12,471 bases of DNA from CAYGZL01 sp964354345 (GTDB lineage: Bacteria > Chloroflexota > Anaerolineae > Anaerolineales > UBA4823), in NCBI GenBank assembly GCA_964354345.1, contig CAYGZL010000010.1:1-12471 (forward strand), given 5' to 3'. The translations under genes were made by a program, and so were the position numbers. The notes under the pieces are model-generated. The model worked only from the letters and a program-made list of their open reading frames with translations. It was not told the origin of the DNA and searched no databases. Shown in pieces: positions 1-6,676 of the stretch (positions within the stretch are counted from its first letter, which is position 1; each line of letters opens with the position of its first letter).

Positions 1-291
1 GGCGATGGCGTAGCTGAACGTTCCTGCGTGCGTATCACAGTGATGCGTGTCAATCGAGCCGACTGGCGTGCCATCCAGTGTCTCAATTAACCAGTGGTAG
101 GCATCTTTTTCCAAATTACGTTGACTCTGGGCCTCTGTCCAGGTTCGCACCGCAGCCAGCGAACCGGGCGGCCAAAGGAAGTCCAGATGGCGCGCCCGGT
201 CACTGTCCTGATTCCAATAATGGAAAATCTCAGCATCCGTTGGCTCAATCGCACGCAGGCGAATGAGGTCGGTCTGCCAGAAATTGGTCAT
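1..291 (-). CDS. GNAT-family N-acetyltransferase, RimJ/RimL-like (C-terminus beyond window)
   Basis: This is the first 97 codons of a gene that runs off the left edge, starting MTNFWQTDLIRLRAIEPTDA. The opening 'L-I-R-L-R-A-I-E-P-T-D-A' followed by 'YWNQD' is the usual N-terminal strand-helix of the RimJ/RimL (Acetyltransf_3) branch of GNAT enzymes. Near the edge, 'PVGSIDTHHCDTHAGTFSYAIA' is the strand pair leading into the acetyl-CoA loop, which is not in view. Family members transfer acetyl from acetyl-CoA to an amine on a protein N-terminus, antibiotic or small molecule; the substrate cannot be told here. The ATG lies one base after the stop of the upstream sugar-acid dehydratase, so it is probably the last visible gene of the bfr-GH4-dehydratase operon and translationally coupled to it. 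The fold call is fairly secure; the role is unknown. Confidence 0.8.
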   Translation of the reverse strand, partial: MTNFWQTDLIRLRAIEPTDAEIFHYWNQDSDRARHLDFLWPPGSLAAVRTWTEAQSQRNLEKDAYHWLIETLDGTPVGSIDTHHCDTHAGTFSYAIA

Positions 292-292
292 T

Positions 293-1483
293 TCAATCGA
301 AGAATCCCTGGTCGTCAGGTGAAAGGTACTTTAAAGCTGCGTCCACTTTTAAGGTCACACCTAATCCCGGCGCATCCCACACGTCGATCAGGCTGTGCTT
401 GACGATCGGGTGCGGCAGACCCTCGATGATGTCGTACCACCACGCTGGTTGCCCGAGTGGGTACTCGAAGGCGATATAGTTCATCGGCAGTGTGGCGCAC
501 ACCTGCACCAACGCCGCCAGACCAATCAAGCCATCGATGATTCCGTGGGGCGCGATCAGGATGCCGTGCAGGTCAGCGTACTCCGCCACCCATTTCAACT
601 CGGCGATCCCACCGATGTCAGCCGGGTCAGGACCGATGACTCTGATAGCATGACCTTCGATCAACTCGCGGAAGTTTTGACGCAGGTATATTTGCTCGCC
701 GGTGTGGATGGGGGTCGAAGTGGCGCGTGTCACCTCCCGGTAGACATCCGCCATCACATACGGCGTGTAGTCGCCGGTGATCAGGTCCTCCATCCACATC
801 AGGTTGAATGGTTCGAGAGCTTGAGCCACCCGGATCGCATCTGGCACCATCCAGCCTGGACCGCAGTCTAATGCCAGGCCGATTTCGTCGCCCAGCACAG
901 CCTTCATCGCCTCGACGCAGGCGATGATGTGGTTACGTCCCTTTTCGGTCAGAGGTGCACGGTTGGGGTGAGGCGTGCCTTGACGAGTCTCGCCGTAAGA
1001 AAAGTCTGGTACCTGGGAGGGCATGGCGCTGTGAAAGCCGATGCCCTGCTTGATGATGCTGAAACCTTCTGGCGCAGCCTTCTGTTTGGCCACGTCCCTG
1101 GCGTAGTCGTCTGGGGTTGAACCGCTCATCGGGAAGCGCACTGCGCCGTTGTAGACGCGCACCTGATCGCGCACCTTACCTCCCAGCAGTTTATACACCG
1201 GCAGTCCGGCTGCTTTTCCGGCGATGTCCCACAGCGCCATCTCGATCGCGCTGACCGCCGCCCCCCACGGCTTGAAGCTGCCCAGGCGGCGGATTTTCAG
1301 CATCACCCGTTCGACATTGGTCGGGTCCTCGCCAATCAGGTACTGCTTATAGAACAATACGTGCGGTTTCAGGTAGGGTTTGGAGTTCTCAGCCTCGCCA
1401 AACCCATCAATTCCCACGTCGGTCGTGATACGCACCACCGGATTCTGCCCGATGATGGCGCATTTCAAATCGGTGATTTTCAT
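293..1483 (-). CDS. Enolase-superfamily (mandelate racemase/muconate lactonizing) sugar-acid dehydratase
   Basis: The product is a 396-residue enzyme with the two-part enolase-superfamily layout: an alpha/beta capping domain (about 1-125, with 'A-I-E-M-A-L-W-D-I-A-G-K' at 80-90) and a TIM barrel. Putative Mg ligands are D206 ('LALDCGPGW'), E232 ('WMEDL') and E263 ('HTGEQ'). A likely His-Asp catalytic dyad is H313 ('APHG') with D286 ('GPDPADIGG'); K145 sits at the second barrel strand. Family members remove the proton alpha to a carboxylate, and many dehydrate aldonic or aldaric acids. D-galactonate and mannonate dehydratases of this superfamily often have a His two residues after the first metal ligand; here it is Gly208, so the exact substrate is uncertain. 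The ATG is one base past the GH4 stop, with no strong Shine-Dalgarno, so translation is probably coupled. Next to a GH4 glycosidase and near UxuA, a uronate or aldonate substrate is the best guess. Confidence 0.88.
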   Translation of the reverse strand: MKITDLKCAIIGQNPVVRITTDVGIDGFGEAENSKPYLKPHVLFYKQYLIGEDPTNVERVMLKIRRLGSFKPWGAAVSAIEMALWDIAGKAAGLPVYKLLGGKVRDQVRVYNGAVRFPMSGSTPDDYARDVAKQKAAPEGFSIIKQGIGFHSAMPSQVPDFSYGETRQGTPHPNRAPLTEKGRNHIIACVEAMKAVLGDEIGLALDCGPGWMVPDAIRVAQALEPFNLMWMEDLITGDYTPYVMADVYREVTRATSTPIHTGEQIYLRQNFRELIEGHAIRVIGPDPADIGGIAELKWVAEYADLHGILIAPHGIIDGLIGLAALVQVCATLPMNYIAFEYPLGQPAWWYDIIEGLPHPIVKHSLIDVWDAPGLGVTLKVDAALKYLSPDDQGFFD

Positions 1484-1484
1484 A

Positions 1485-2822
1485 TTATTGTAAGTAACCT
1501 AACCACCGCCGTTGGGTGGTCAACATTGTTTCCAGGATTTGTTCAGCCGCGCGGACGTTATTGACGATCGGATCGACCAGCAGCGCCTGCATGGCGGCTT
1601 TCTTCGAGCGCGTCAACACTGCCTCCGCTGTCAGATCGTGCACCGCATACTGGTTGAGATACAATCCACCGATCCCACCGTGGAACCTGCCAAGCGGGAT
1701 GCCATGCATCCCATTCGCATCAATCATCGCTGGGACTTCGACAGCAATATCCGCCGGCAGGTTATCGATCAACCCGCGGTTGGGGATATTGACCGCCAGT
1801 TCTTCGTGACCAGAATTCGTCACGATCCCTTCCATCAAGCCGATGACATTCCAACTGCCCCCACTACCCTGCAACAGTCGCTCCTCGTTAATGAGTTGTG
1901 CAGTCCATTGCACATAGCTGCGGTAAAAATCCAGGATGCCCTGCAGGTCGGCCACATCATACGCCCAGGGAATATATTCGCCGAAGTGGCTGTCAGAGGT
2001 AATTGGCAGGTAATCGAACTTTTCCAGGATTACCTTGAAAACGCCTCGCTCAGCCCACGGTTTACGTCCATAGGTCAGGCGAACCTCCTCGGGGATGCCT
2101 TCTAACGCCCAATCAAGCTCGAAATCCAGCGCTTCGAAATAGGGCGGAGCGTTACGCAGCACATCCGGGTACGCATCCCGTCCACTGTCCTTGTAGCTGA
2201 CTGTTTTCAACACGCTGAAATGGTTCAGACCACCGGCACGGAAGCTCAGGTTTTCTAACGGAGTATTCAGGATACGCGGTAAATGCTCGGGTAGCGAGGC
2301 GACCTCATGGCATAGTCCAACCAGCTTGAGATCGGGGTACTTACGGTGAACGGTGGTGCAGATACGGCTCATCGGGTTGCTGAAATTCAGCACCCAGGCT
2401 TCCGGACAGATCGCCATTATATCGCCGCAGATTTCAAGGATGGGCGGGATGATGCGCAAGGAGTGGAACAACCCGCCCGGACCGCCGTTCTCCCCGTAGA
2501 CCTGACGGATGCCGTATTCTAACGGGATCATCCAATCCTGCTCCCACAGTTGGAAACGGTTGCCAACTTCGATCGAGATGATGCAGAATGTTGCGCCTTT
2601 CAGAGCCTGTTTGCGATCGATTGTCGCAGTCAATGTGAAGGGCAGCTTCTCGCGCTCGAGGTAACGCCGCCCAAAGTCTTCCACCCGTTTGAGAGCGGTT
2701 GGATTTATGTCATGCAGGCAGATTTCAGCGCCGGCGAAGACCGGGCTGCGCAGTAAATCGCCGAGTGTACCCAGGCCAAAATTGGCGCTTCCCGCCCCGA
2801 TTAAGACGACTTTTTGAGACAT
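1485..2822 (-). CDS. Glycoside hydrolase family 4 (alpha-glucosidase/alpha-galacturonidase type)
   Basis: The product is a 445-residue NAD+- and divalent-metal-dependent glycosidase. The N-terminus 'MSQKVVLIGAGSANFG' is the GH4 Rossmann dinucleotide loop. Further GH4 hallmarks are 'YGENGGPGG' (109-117), 'NFSNPMSRICTT' (146-157), the metal Cys in 'GLCHEV' (C171), 'GGLNHFS' (N200, H201) and 'GLIDNLPADIAVEVP' towards the C-terminus. A Cys-His pair at 171-172 is typical of the alpha-glucosidase, alpha-galactosidase and alpha-uronidase branches rather than the 6-phospho-beta-glucosidase branch ('CN'). GH4 enzymes cleave by NAD-mediated oxidation at C3 and elimination, and need Mn or a similar metal. 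The start is at 2822; a longer in-frame reading adds 26 residues that overlap bfr and have no GH4 likeness. It begins 4 bases after the bfr stop. Adjacency to a sugar-acid dehydratase makes a uronidase plausible, but the substrate is not proven. Confidence 0.92.
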   Translation of the reverse strand: MSQKVVLIGAGSANFGLGTLGDLLRSPVFAGAEICLHDINPTALKRVEDFGRRYLEREKLPFTLTATIDRKQALKGATFCIISIEVGNRFQLWEQDWMIPLEYGIRQVYGENGGPGGLFHSLRIIPPILEICGDIMAICPEAWVLNFSNPMSRICTTVHRKYPDLKLVGLCHEVASLPEHLPRILNTPLENLSFRAGGLNHFSVLKTVSYKDSGRDAYPDVLRNAPPYFEALDFELDWALEGIPEEVRLTYGRKPWAERGVFKVILEKFDYLPITSDSHFGEYIPWAYDVADLQGILDFYRSYVQWTAQLINEERLLQGSGGSWNVIGLMEGIVTNSGHEELAVNIPNRGLIDNLPADIAVEVPAMIDANGMHGIPLGRFHGGIGGLYLNQYAVHDLTAEAVLTRSKKAAMQALLVDPIVNNVRAAEQILETMLTTQRRWLGYLQ

Positions 2823-2826
2823 TATT

Positions 2827-3291
2827 TTAGACCTGGCGTTCCAGGTAGTTGGCGATGCCCATCTGAGAAATTTGGTCCTGTTGCGTTTCCAGCCAGTCAA
2901 TGTGGGCTTCTTCGTCTTTCAAGATCGAGTCAAGCAACTCACGTGAGCCGTTGTCACCCAGGTCGAGGGCCAGCTTGATCGAGTCATTATAAACTTTCAC
3001 TGCGCCAGCCTCTGCAGCATGGTCATTCTTGAGCTGTTCCTCGACGGTAGCACCGATGAACAGCTTGCCCAGACGGCTGACGATTGGCAGGCCTTCCAGG
3101 AAGATGATCCGACCGATCAGCTTTTCGGCGTGCTTCATTTCGTCAATAGCGCGCTTCTCGATCGCGTCGTGCAGCCGGTCATAGCCCCAATTCTCACACA
3201 GGCTGCTGTGCACCATATACTGGCTGATGGCGGTCAGTTCTTCCGACAGCCGTTCGTTCAACATTGCGATAATTTTCGGTTCGCCTTTCAT
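2827..3291 (-). CDS. bfr: Bacterioferritin
   Basis: The product is a 154-residue four-helix ferritin, normal for bacterioferritin. All ferroxidase ligands fall at the canonical numbers: E18 ('SEELTAISQYM'), E51 and H54 ('IDEMKHAEKL'), E94 ('HAAEAGAV'), E127 and H130 ('DEEAHIDWLE'). M52, the heme-coordinating Met at the subunit dimer interface, is present. This favours true heme bacterioferritin over plain ferritin. The family forms 24-subunit cytoplasmic cages that oxidise and store iron. The ATG at 3291 has a Shine-Dalgarno AAGGAG five bases upstream. It is the promoter-proximal gene of a tight operon with GH4, a sugar-acid dehydratase and a GNAT protein, an unusual setting for an iron-storage gene. 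A -10-like TATAAT and a 14-base palindrome lie upstream. Confidence 0.95.
   Translation of the reverse strand: MKGEPKIIAMLNERLSEELTAISQYMVHSSLCENWGYDRLHDAIEKRAIDEMKHAEKLIGRIIFLEGLPIVSRLGKLFIGATVEEQLKNDHAAEAGAVKVYNDSIKLALDLGDNGSRELLDSILKDEEAHIDWLETQQDQISQMGIANYLERQV
2831..2846 (-). promoter_or_regulatory. Hairpin enclosing the GH4 ribosome-binding site
   Basis: The last codons of bfr contain a perfect 6-base inverted repeat with a 4-base loop; on the coding strand it reads ACCTGG, AACG, CCAGGT. The 3' arm carries the only Shine-Dalgarno-like bases (AGG) before the GH4 ATG at 2822, nine bases away. In mRNA the stem would hide this site until a ribosome finishing bfr opens it. The repeat is seen directly; the coupling role is inference. 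Confidence 0.5.
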
Positions 3292-3296
3292 GGGAT

Positions 3297-3302
3297 CTCC
3301 TT
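3297..3302 (-). promoter_or_regulatory. Ribosome-binding site of bfr
   Basis: AAGGAG on the minus strand lies 5 bases before the bfr ATG. It is a strong Shine-Dalgarno and fixes the start at 3291. Confidence 0.85.
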
Positions 3303-3310
3303 AATGGGTT

Positions 3311-3340
3311 GAAGGTTTGAAGGTTGAAAGTTTGAAGGTT
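3311..3340. repeat. Tandem 15-base direct repeat in the bfr leader
   Basis: GAAGGTTTGAAGGTT (3311-3325) is followed at once by a second copy with one substitution, GAAAGTTTGAAGGTT (3326-3340). Each copy is itself made of 8- and 7-base units of GAAGGTT(T). A partial GGTT precedes it. The repeat lies between the bfr ribosome-binding site and the -10-like element, so it would form most of the bfr 5' leader. Similar short repeats are scattered between genes in several environmental bacteria; function unknown. Confidence 0.8.
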
Positions 3341-3355
3341 CGGTTTCTAAAGACT

Positions 3356-3361
3356 ATTATA
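3356..3361 (-). promoter_or_regulatory. -10-like element upstream of bfr
   Basis: A perfect TATAAT on the minus strand would place transcription start near 3349, giving a leader of about 58 bases. No good -35 hexamer is found at 16-18 bases spacing (CAGCAG at 17), so an activator or a weak basal promoter is likely if this is used. Confidence 0.45.
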
Positions 3362-3387
3362 TCGAATCAACAGAGGTTCTGCTGCAT

Positions 3388-3401
3388 AATTCTATAGAAT
3401 T
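3388..3401. promoter_or_regulatory. Perfect 14-base palindrome upstream of the bfr promoter
   Basis: AATTCTATAGAATT is a perfect self-complementary 14-mer. It is centred about 45 bases upstream of the start inferred for bfr, a usual place for an activator or metal regulator. It does not match the textbook Fur or PerR consensus as I know them. This gap (3292-3507) otherwise shows only the tandem repeat, the -10 and the ribosome-binding site; no terminator for uxuA was seen. Confidence 0.4.
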
Positions 3402-3507
3402 TTATTTCACTGATGAAAGATACCCGCCTGGTTGCGCATCATCTACCTGTAGTACTCGTCCAAAAATCAGCTATCCTACGATCATGGCGCCTAAAGATTT
3501 CTGACTT

Positions 3508-4518
3508 TCACCCCTCCATCTCAGTACGCTCCACCAGCGCCTTCATATATCCAATCGTATATGCCGTCCCCACCTTCGGATCATCCGCCATTTGCGGGAT
3601 GTGGTCGGGGATCAATACCCCATCAAAATCCACCTGGTGCAGCGCTTTAACGATTGGGTACATGTTCATATAGCCATCGTCAATGAAAGTCTCAACGAAA
3701 TGTGGTAACGGCTGGTCAACATTGCGAAAGTGCACCTTGAAGAGCTTCTTCCGCTCGCCAAAGTAACGGATTGTCTCCAACACATCCTGACCCATCCCAC
3801 CGCCGCCCTCCAGCCAACAGCCCACACACAGGCAGATACCCACATTCGGACTATCAGCGATCTCCAGGGCACGGCGGTATCCCTCAAAGTTGCTGAAGAT
3901 GCAACGTGGCACGCCACCCAACTCTGCCACCGGCGGGTCATCCGGATGGATCCCAATCCGTACGCCAGCCTGCTCTGCAACCGGGGCTACCTGCTGGATG
4001 AAGTAAGTGAAGTTATCCCAAATTTCATCAGAACTGAAAACCCGACCGTGTGAGAGTGGTGCGGCGTATTCACGACCGACCCACCAGCCATGCTCTGCTT
4101 TAGCCAGGTCGAAGGCGCGCGACAGTGCACCTCCGCGTGTCGATTCACGCTCAGTGCTCCAGATGCCGTTCGCCATGTGGGCGTAAGTCGTGTACGGAAT
4201 TCCTGCCCGACCCAGGTTGCGCAGGTGGGCCTTGTATTCTTCAATTTTAGTCTCTCGCCCTGGCAAGTTGAGTACGATTGCATCCTGGTTATGTACATCC
4301 AGGTTACCAAAGCCGTAGATTTTCAAGCCAACCGCCTCGAAGATTACCCGCCGGCTGGCGTAGTATTCATAACTCGCCTTATCACCAGTTGTCCACAAGA
4401 CCACATAATCTATACCCATTTGGCGAATGAAGCGTAAATCAGCCTCACTCGCTTCTGGAGAGACCTGCGCAGCGATCTTCATGCCAGGTGGGATGGGAAT
4501 TAACGGATGCTGCATCAT
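3508..4518 (-). CDS. uxuA: Mannonate dehydratase
   Basis: The product is a 336-residue TIM-barrel enzyme of the UxuA family (EC 4.2.1.8), which dehydrates D-mannonate to 2-keto-3-deoxy-D-gluconate in hexuronate breakdown. Diagnostic stretches are 'RIGIHPDDPP' (187-196), 'LCVGCW' (230-235), 'KVHFRNV' (261-267), 'ETFIDDGYMNMY' (276-287) and 'IPDHIPQM' (303-310). H191, C234, H263 and D305 match the His/Cys/His/Asp metal set known for the family, which binds Mn or Fe. It is slightly shorter than typical UxuA (about 350-390), but all motifs are present. Two ATGs open the frame; GGTGA lies close upstream and suits either. It stands between two groups on the same strand, 141 bases after the TPR gene and 216 before bfr. 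No promoter of its own is clear, so it may be read through from the URO-D-like gene. Confidence 0.92.
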   Translation of the reverse strand: MMQHPLIPIPPGMKIAAQVSPEASEADLRFIRQMGIDYVVLWTTGDKASYEYYASRRVIFEAVGLKIYGFGNLDVHNQDAIVLNLPGRETKIEEYKAHLRNLGRAGIPYTTYAHMANGIWSTERESTRGGALSRAFDLAKAEHGWWVGREYAAPLSHGRVFSSDEIWDNFTYFIQQVAPVAEQAGVRIGIHPDDPPVAELGGVPRCIFSNFEGYRRALEIADSPNVGICLCVGCWLEGGGGMGQDVLETIRYFGERKKLFKVHFRNVDQPLPHFVETFIDDGYMNMYPIVKALHQVDFDGVLIPDHIPQMADDPKVGTAYTIGYMKALVERTEMEG

Positions 4519-4612
4519 ATTTCACCAATCAACCGCATACATCGTGTCGGACGGCTCAACCATCCGTAGAAAGAAGGCATGGTGTAGCTCAAACAGCCAG
4601 CGCAGGGGCAAT

Positions 4613-4652
4613 ACCTTCGTGCACCTTCGCGTTTCTCCGCGTCCTTCGTGTT
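4613..4652. repeat. Degenerate 10-base tandem repeat, interspersed type
   Basis: Four adjoining 10-mers, ACCTTCGTGC, ACCTTCGCGT, TTCTCCGCGT and CCTTCGTGTT, start 7 bases after the stop of the TPR gene. The reverse strand gives a run of CGAAGG and CGCGAAGG units. Arrays of this type (CACGAAGG-like or CTCTGCG-like) recur between genes in many bacterial genomes, often just past a stop codon. They are probably spreading intergenic repeats. The rest of the 4519-4659 gap shows no clear promoter or terminator. Confidence 0.7.
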
Positions 4653-4659
4653 AAAAATA

Positions 4660-5130
4660 TTAAACCCTGATCGTCTCCAGATCATTCAACAACCACTGCT
4701 TCGCTTCAAGATCTCCCATCCTCTCCGCCACCTGCCGTGCAGCATCCAGGTACATCTGCATTGTGTCGGCATTACCCGCCACGGCCTCCGCCCGCGCCAA
4801 CGCTTCGTATGCGTAAGCCTGGTGGTAGGGGAGTGTGCCTTCACCCTGGCTGAAATCCAGACAGAGCGAGGCATAGCGTTGCGCGTTATTTGCCTGACCA
4901 AGCAGGGCGTAAATGTGCGAAATCTGCCAGTAAGCAACCGATCGGTTGCCTGCCAGGCAGTCCCCGCGCTGTGACCAGTGCCAGGCCGAAGTCAGGCTCA
5001 ATTGGATCATCGACTCGTCTTCTTCGGACGTACGCTCGGGCTTTTCAATCAACTCCCAGGCGCGGTTGAAGCAATCGACCGAAAAATAGCGATGCGCAGC
5101 TTGCAGGTCAAAATTTTGTTCAGGCGCCAT
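4660..5130 (-). CDS. TPR-like helical-repeat protein of unknown function
   Basis: The product is 156 residues, soluble and almost wholly helical. Two segments have the small-aromatic-small spacing of tetratricopeptide helices: about 66-95 ('VAYWQISHIYALLGQANNAQ') and 104-137 ('YEALARAEAVAGNADTMQMY'). The N-terminal part ('HRYFSVDCFNRAWELIEKP') resembles an extra helical pair. No catalytic motif or export signal is seen, so a protein-binding scaffold is the most that can be said. The start is placed at 5130 because GGAGGA lies 7 bases upstream; the ATG five codons earlier at 5145 would put that site inside the gene. It follows the membrane-protein gene by 21 bases, so the two are probably co-transcribed. 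Confidence 0.7.
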   Translation of the reverse strand: MAPEQNFDLQAAHRYFSVDCFNRAWELIEKPERTSEEDESMIQLSLTSAWHWSQRGDCLAGNRSVAYWQISHIYALLGQANNAQRYASLCLDFSQGEGTLPYHQAYAYEALARAEAVAGNADTMQMYLDAARQVAERMGDLEAKQWLLNDLETIRV

Positions 5131-5137
5131 TGAACAT

Positions 5138-5143
5138 TCCTCC
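5138..5143 (-). promoter_or_regulatory. Ribosome-binding site that decides the TPR-gene start
   Basis: GGAGGA on the minus strand, 7 bases before the ATG at 5130. The alternative ATG at 5145 has only AGGAAG about three bases away, so 5130 is preferred. Confidence 0.65.
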
Positions 5144-5151
5144 ATATCTTC

Positions 5152-5505
5152 CTATCCGCTGATCCAGATGAGCAGGTTTGGGATGAGCCACAACACCCCA
5201 ATCACGATCGCTTCGCCCAGGTATGAGCCCAGGAAGAGCTTCCATGAAGCCCGCGTACCTATCCTTTTTAAATGGAATTCGGCAGTCAAGATAGCAAAGA
5301 TCACCAGGCCCAACGCTAATACAAGCGTTAATGCTGTGCTGAAAAACAGAGCGGGTTTATCATCTTTTGTTAGGAACGCATAGATTAACATCGTCGTGCG
5401 GGGAAGCAACTCAAGGATGTACAGCCCGATCGCCACAGACCCCAGCCACAGGATCAGCACCAGAATCCCGGGCAAAATTTTATTCGAATCGATTGGCGTT
5501 TTCAT
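5152..5505 (-). CDS. Small inner-membrane protein with three predicted helices
   Basis: The product is 117 residues starting MKTPIDSNK. Three hydrophobic segments are visible: about 11-34 ('LPGILVLILWLGSVAIGLYI'), 52-74 ('ALFFSTALTLVLALGLVIFA') and 88-114 ('FLGSYLGEAIVIGVLWLIPN'). Short charged links (KDDK, and 'EFHLKRIGTRASWK') separate them. I recognise no family and no catalytic or transport motif. The start at 5505 is supported by AAGGAG 6 bases upstream; an earlier ATG at 5565 overlaps the upstream gene and lacks support. It lies 16 bases after the URO-D-like gene and 21 before the TPR gene, suggesting a three-gene operon. Function unknown. Confidence 0.75.
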   Translation of the reverse strand: MKTPIDSNKILPGILVLILWLGSVAIGLYILELLPRTTMLIYAFLTKDDKPALFFSTALTLVLALGLVIFAILTAEFHLKRIGTRASWKLFLGSYLGEAIVIGVLWLIPNLLIWISG

Positions 5506-5511
5506 CGCGTG

Positions 5512-5517
5512 CTCCTT
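5512..5517 (-). promoter_or_regulatory. Ribosome-binding site of the membrane-protein gene
   Basis: AAGGAG on the minus strand, 6 bases before the ATG at 5505. It rules in the shorter reading frame over the ATG at 5565. Confidence 0.75.
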
Positions 5518-5521
5518 TCGT

Positions 5522-6637
5522 TTATCCGAATGCCTTATGCATTCGCTCGCAGTAATACTGCACATTCTCCCATATAGCGTCCACCGGGATGCGGTGATCC
5601 AGGCAGGGAATAAATCCGCCTAATTCGACCAACGGGTGCAGACGCTCAATTTCCTGGTCGATGGCGGTATAATCCTTACTGAACATGGTCTTGGTGACGC
5701 CACCCACGCCGCGCAGCTCCTTACCATATTGCACCCGCCAGGGGGTGATATTGGCATTCCATACGCCTACTTCGATGGGGAACATGACATTGACGCCATG
5801 CTCCAACCAGGTGGGGATCAGCTTATCAATCTTGCCATCGCAGTCTAACGAGCAGAGATGGATGCCGTGAGTCCTGCCCAATTCGGTGATGCGTTGGTAA
5901 TATGGACCGACCTTCTCATAGAAAAACTTGGGGTGCACCAATGGACCGGCGCGGTAAGCGATATCTTCCCAAAAGTGCAGAAAATCGAAGCGGTCGTAGC
6001 GCTCCAGGATGGCTTTAACGCCCTGGTAGCATAGCTCGCCTGTGACATCGAGGATCTCCTCGATAAGCGTTGGATCATCAGCCATCAGATAACTTAACCC
6101 GACCAGGCCGGTGATATCCCGAATTCGTCCCCACAGGCTTCCGCAATGCAGACCCAGCGGACGGTCACGCTGCTCAGGCGCGGGCAGGTCATTCAACCAA
6201 TCCCAATCCACCCGCTCCGGTGACCAGGCCAACTGGCGGCGGTACAACTCCTCCCAGGATTGGCGATCTTTGAGCTGGTGGGAAATTTCCATCGGGATCG
6301 CACCCGCTTCGTCTTTCTGAAGGATGACTACCCCATCGATGTTCATCATCTCCCGGCTGCCATCCGGATTGGTACGCACCAGGTGGGGTGTGAAACCTGG
6401 CTTCAGGCTGGAATTCCAATGGAAGCAGTTGTTCCAGTTGAAATCGAAACCCAACAAACTGCCTACCTGATCATCATAAAGGTTGCCATCAGACCAATGC
6501 TGGGCTTGCTCCTGGGTGATGTGACCTTCCTGCGCCCATTTGTCCAATAGTTCGTCCCAGAACCCGAAATGGACGACCGGCAGGCGATCATAGGGCTGGT
6601 AATTTAAGATCGCTAAGGCACGTTCTCGGTTATTCAT
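5522..6637 (-). CDS. URO-D-superfamily protein, not HemE (first paralog)
   Basis: The product is 371 residues with the uroporphyrinogen decarboxylase / cobamide methyltransferase barrel. It opens 'MNNRERALAILNYQPYDRLP', the usual 'RER...L...DR.P' start of this superfamily. It lacks the 'RQAGR' substrate loop of HemE. At 263-268 it has 'SLDCDG' where corrinoid methyltransferases (MtaA, CmuA) have a zinc-binding His-x-Cys-Gly, so it is probably not a classical methyltransferase either. 'FIPCLDHRIP' near 342-351 matches a recurrent but uncharacterised subgroup. The start is taken at 6637 by alignment to the family; GGAAGG lies 12 bases upstream, longer than ideal. ATG 6649 or TTG 6661 are alternatives. 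It heads a probable operon with the membrane and TPR genes. A second paralog lies at the right end of the window. Reaction unknown. Confidence 0.82.
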   Translation of the reverse strand: MNNRERALAILNYQPYDRLPVVHFGFWDELLDKWAQEGHITQEQAQHWSDGNLYDDQVGSLLGFDFNWNNCFHWNSSLKPGFTPHLVRTNPDGSREMMNIDGVVILQKDEAGAIPMEISHQLKDRQSWEELYRRQLAWSPERVDWDWLNDLPAPEQRDRPLGLHCGSLWGRIRDITGLVGLSYLMADDPTLIEEILDVTGELCYQGVKAILERYDRFDFLHFWEDIAYRAGPLVHPKFFYEKVGPYYQRITELGRTHGIHLCSLDCDGKIDKLIPTWLEHGVNVMFPIEVGVWNANITPWRVQYGKELRGVGGVTKTMFSKDYTAIDQEIERLHPLVELGGFIPCLDHRIPVDAIWENVQYYCERMHKAFG

Positions 6638-6676
6638 GATGAATGTCATCCTTCCTCGCAAAGCAATCTCTTATAA

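Noticed and set aside
2823..2900. Longer GH4 start at 2900.
   Set aside because: It overlaps bfr and places 26 unrelated residues before the Rossmann start.
5506..5565. Membrane protein starting at ATG 5565.
   Set aside because: It overlaps the end of the URO-D-like gene; the strong AAGGAG points to 5505.
5522..6637. Naming either URO-D-like gene hemE.
   Set aside because: The RQAGR substrate loop is absent in both, and neighbours are not heme genes.
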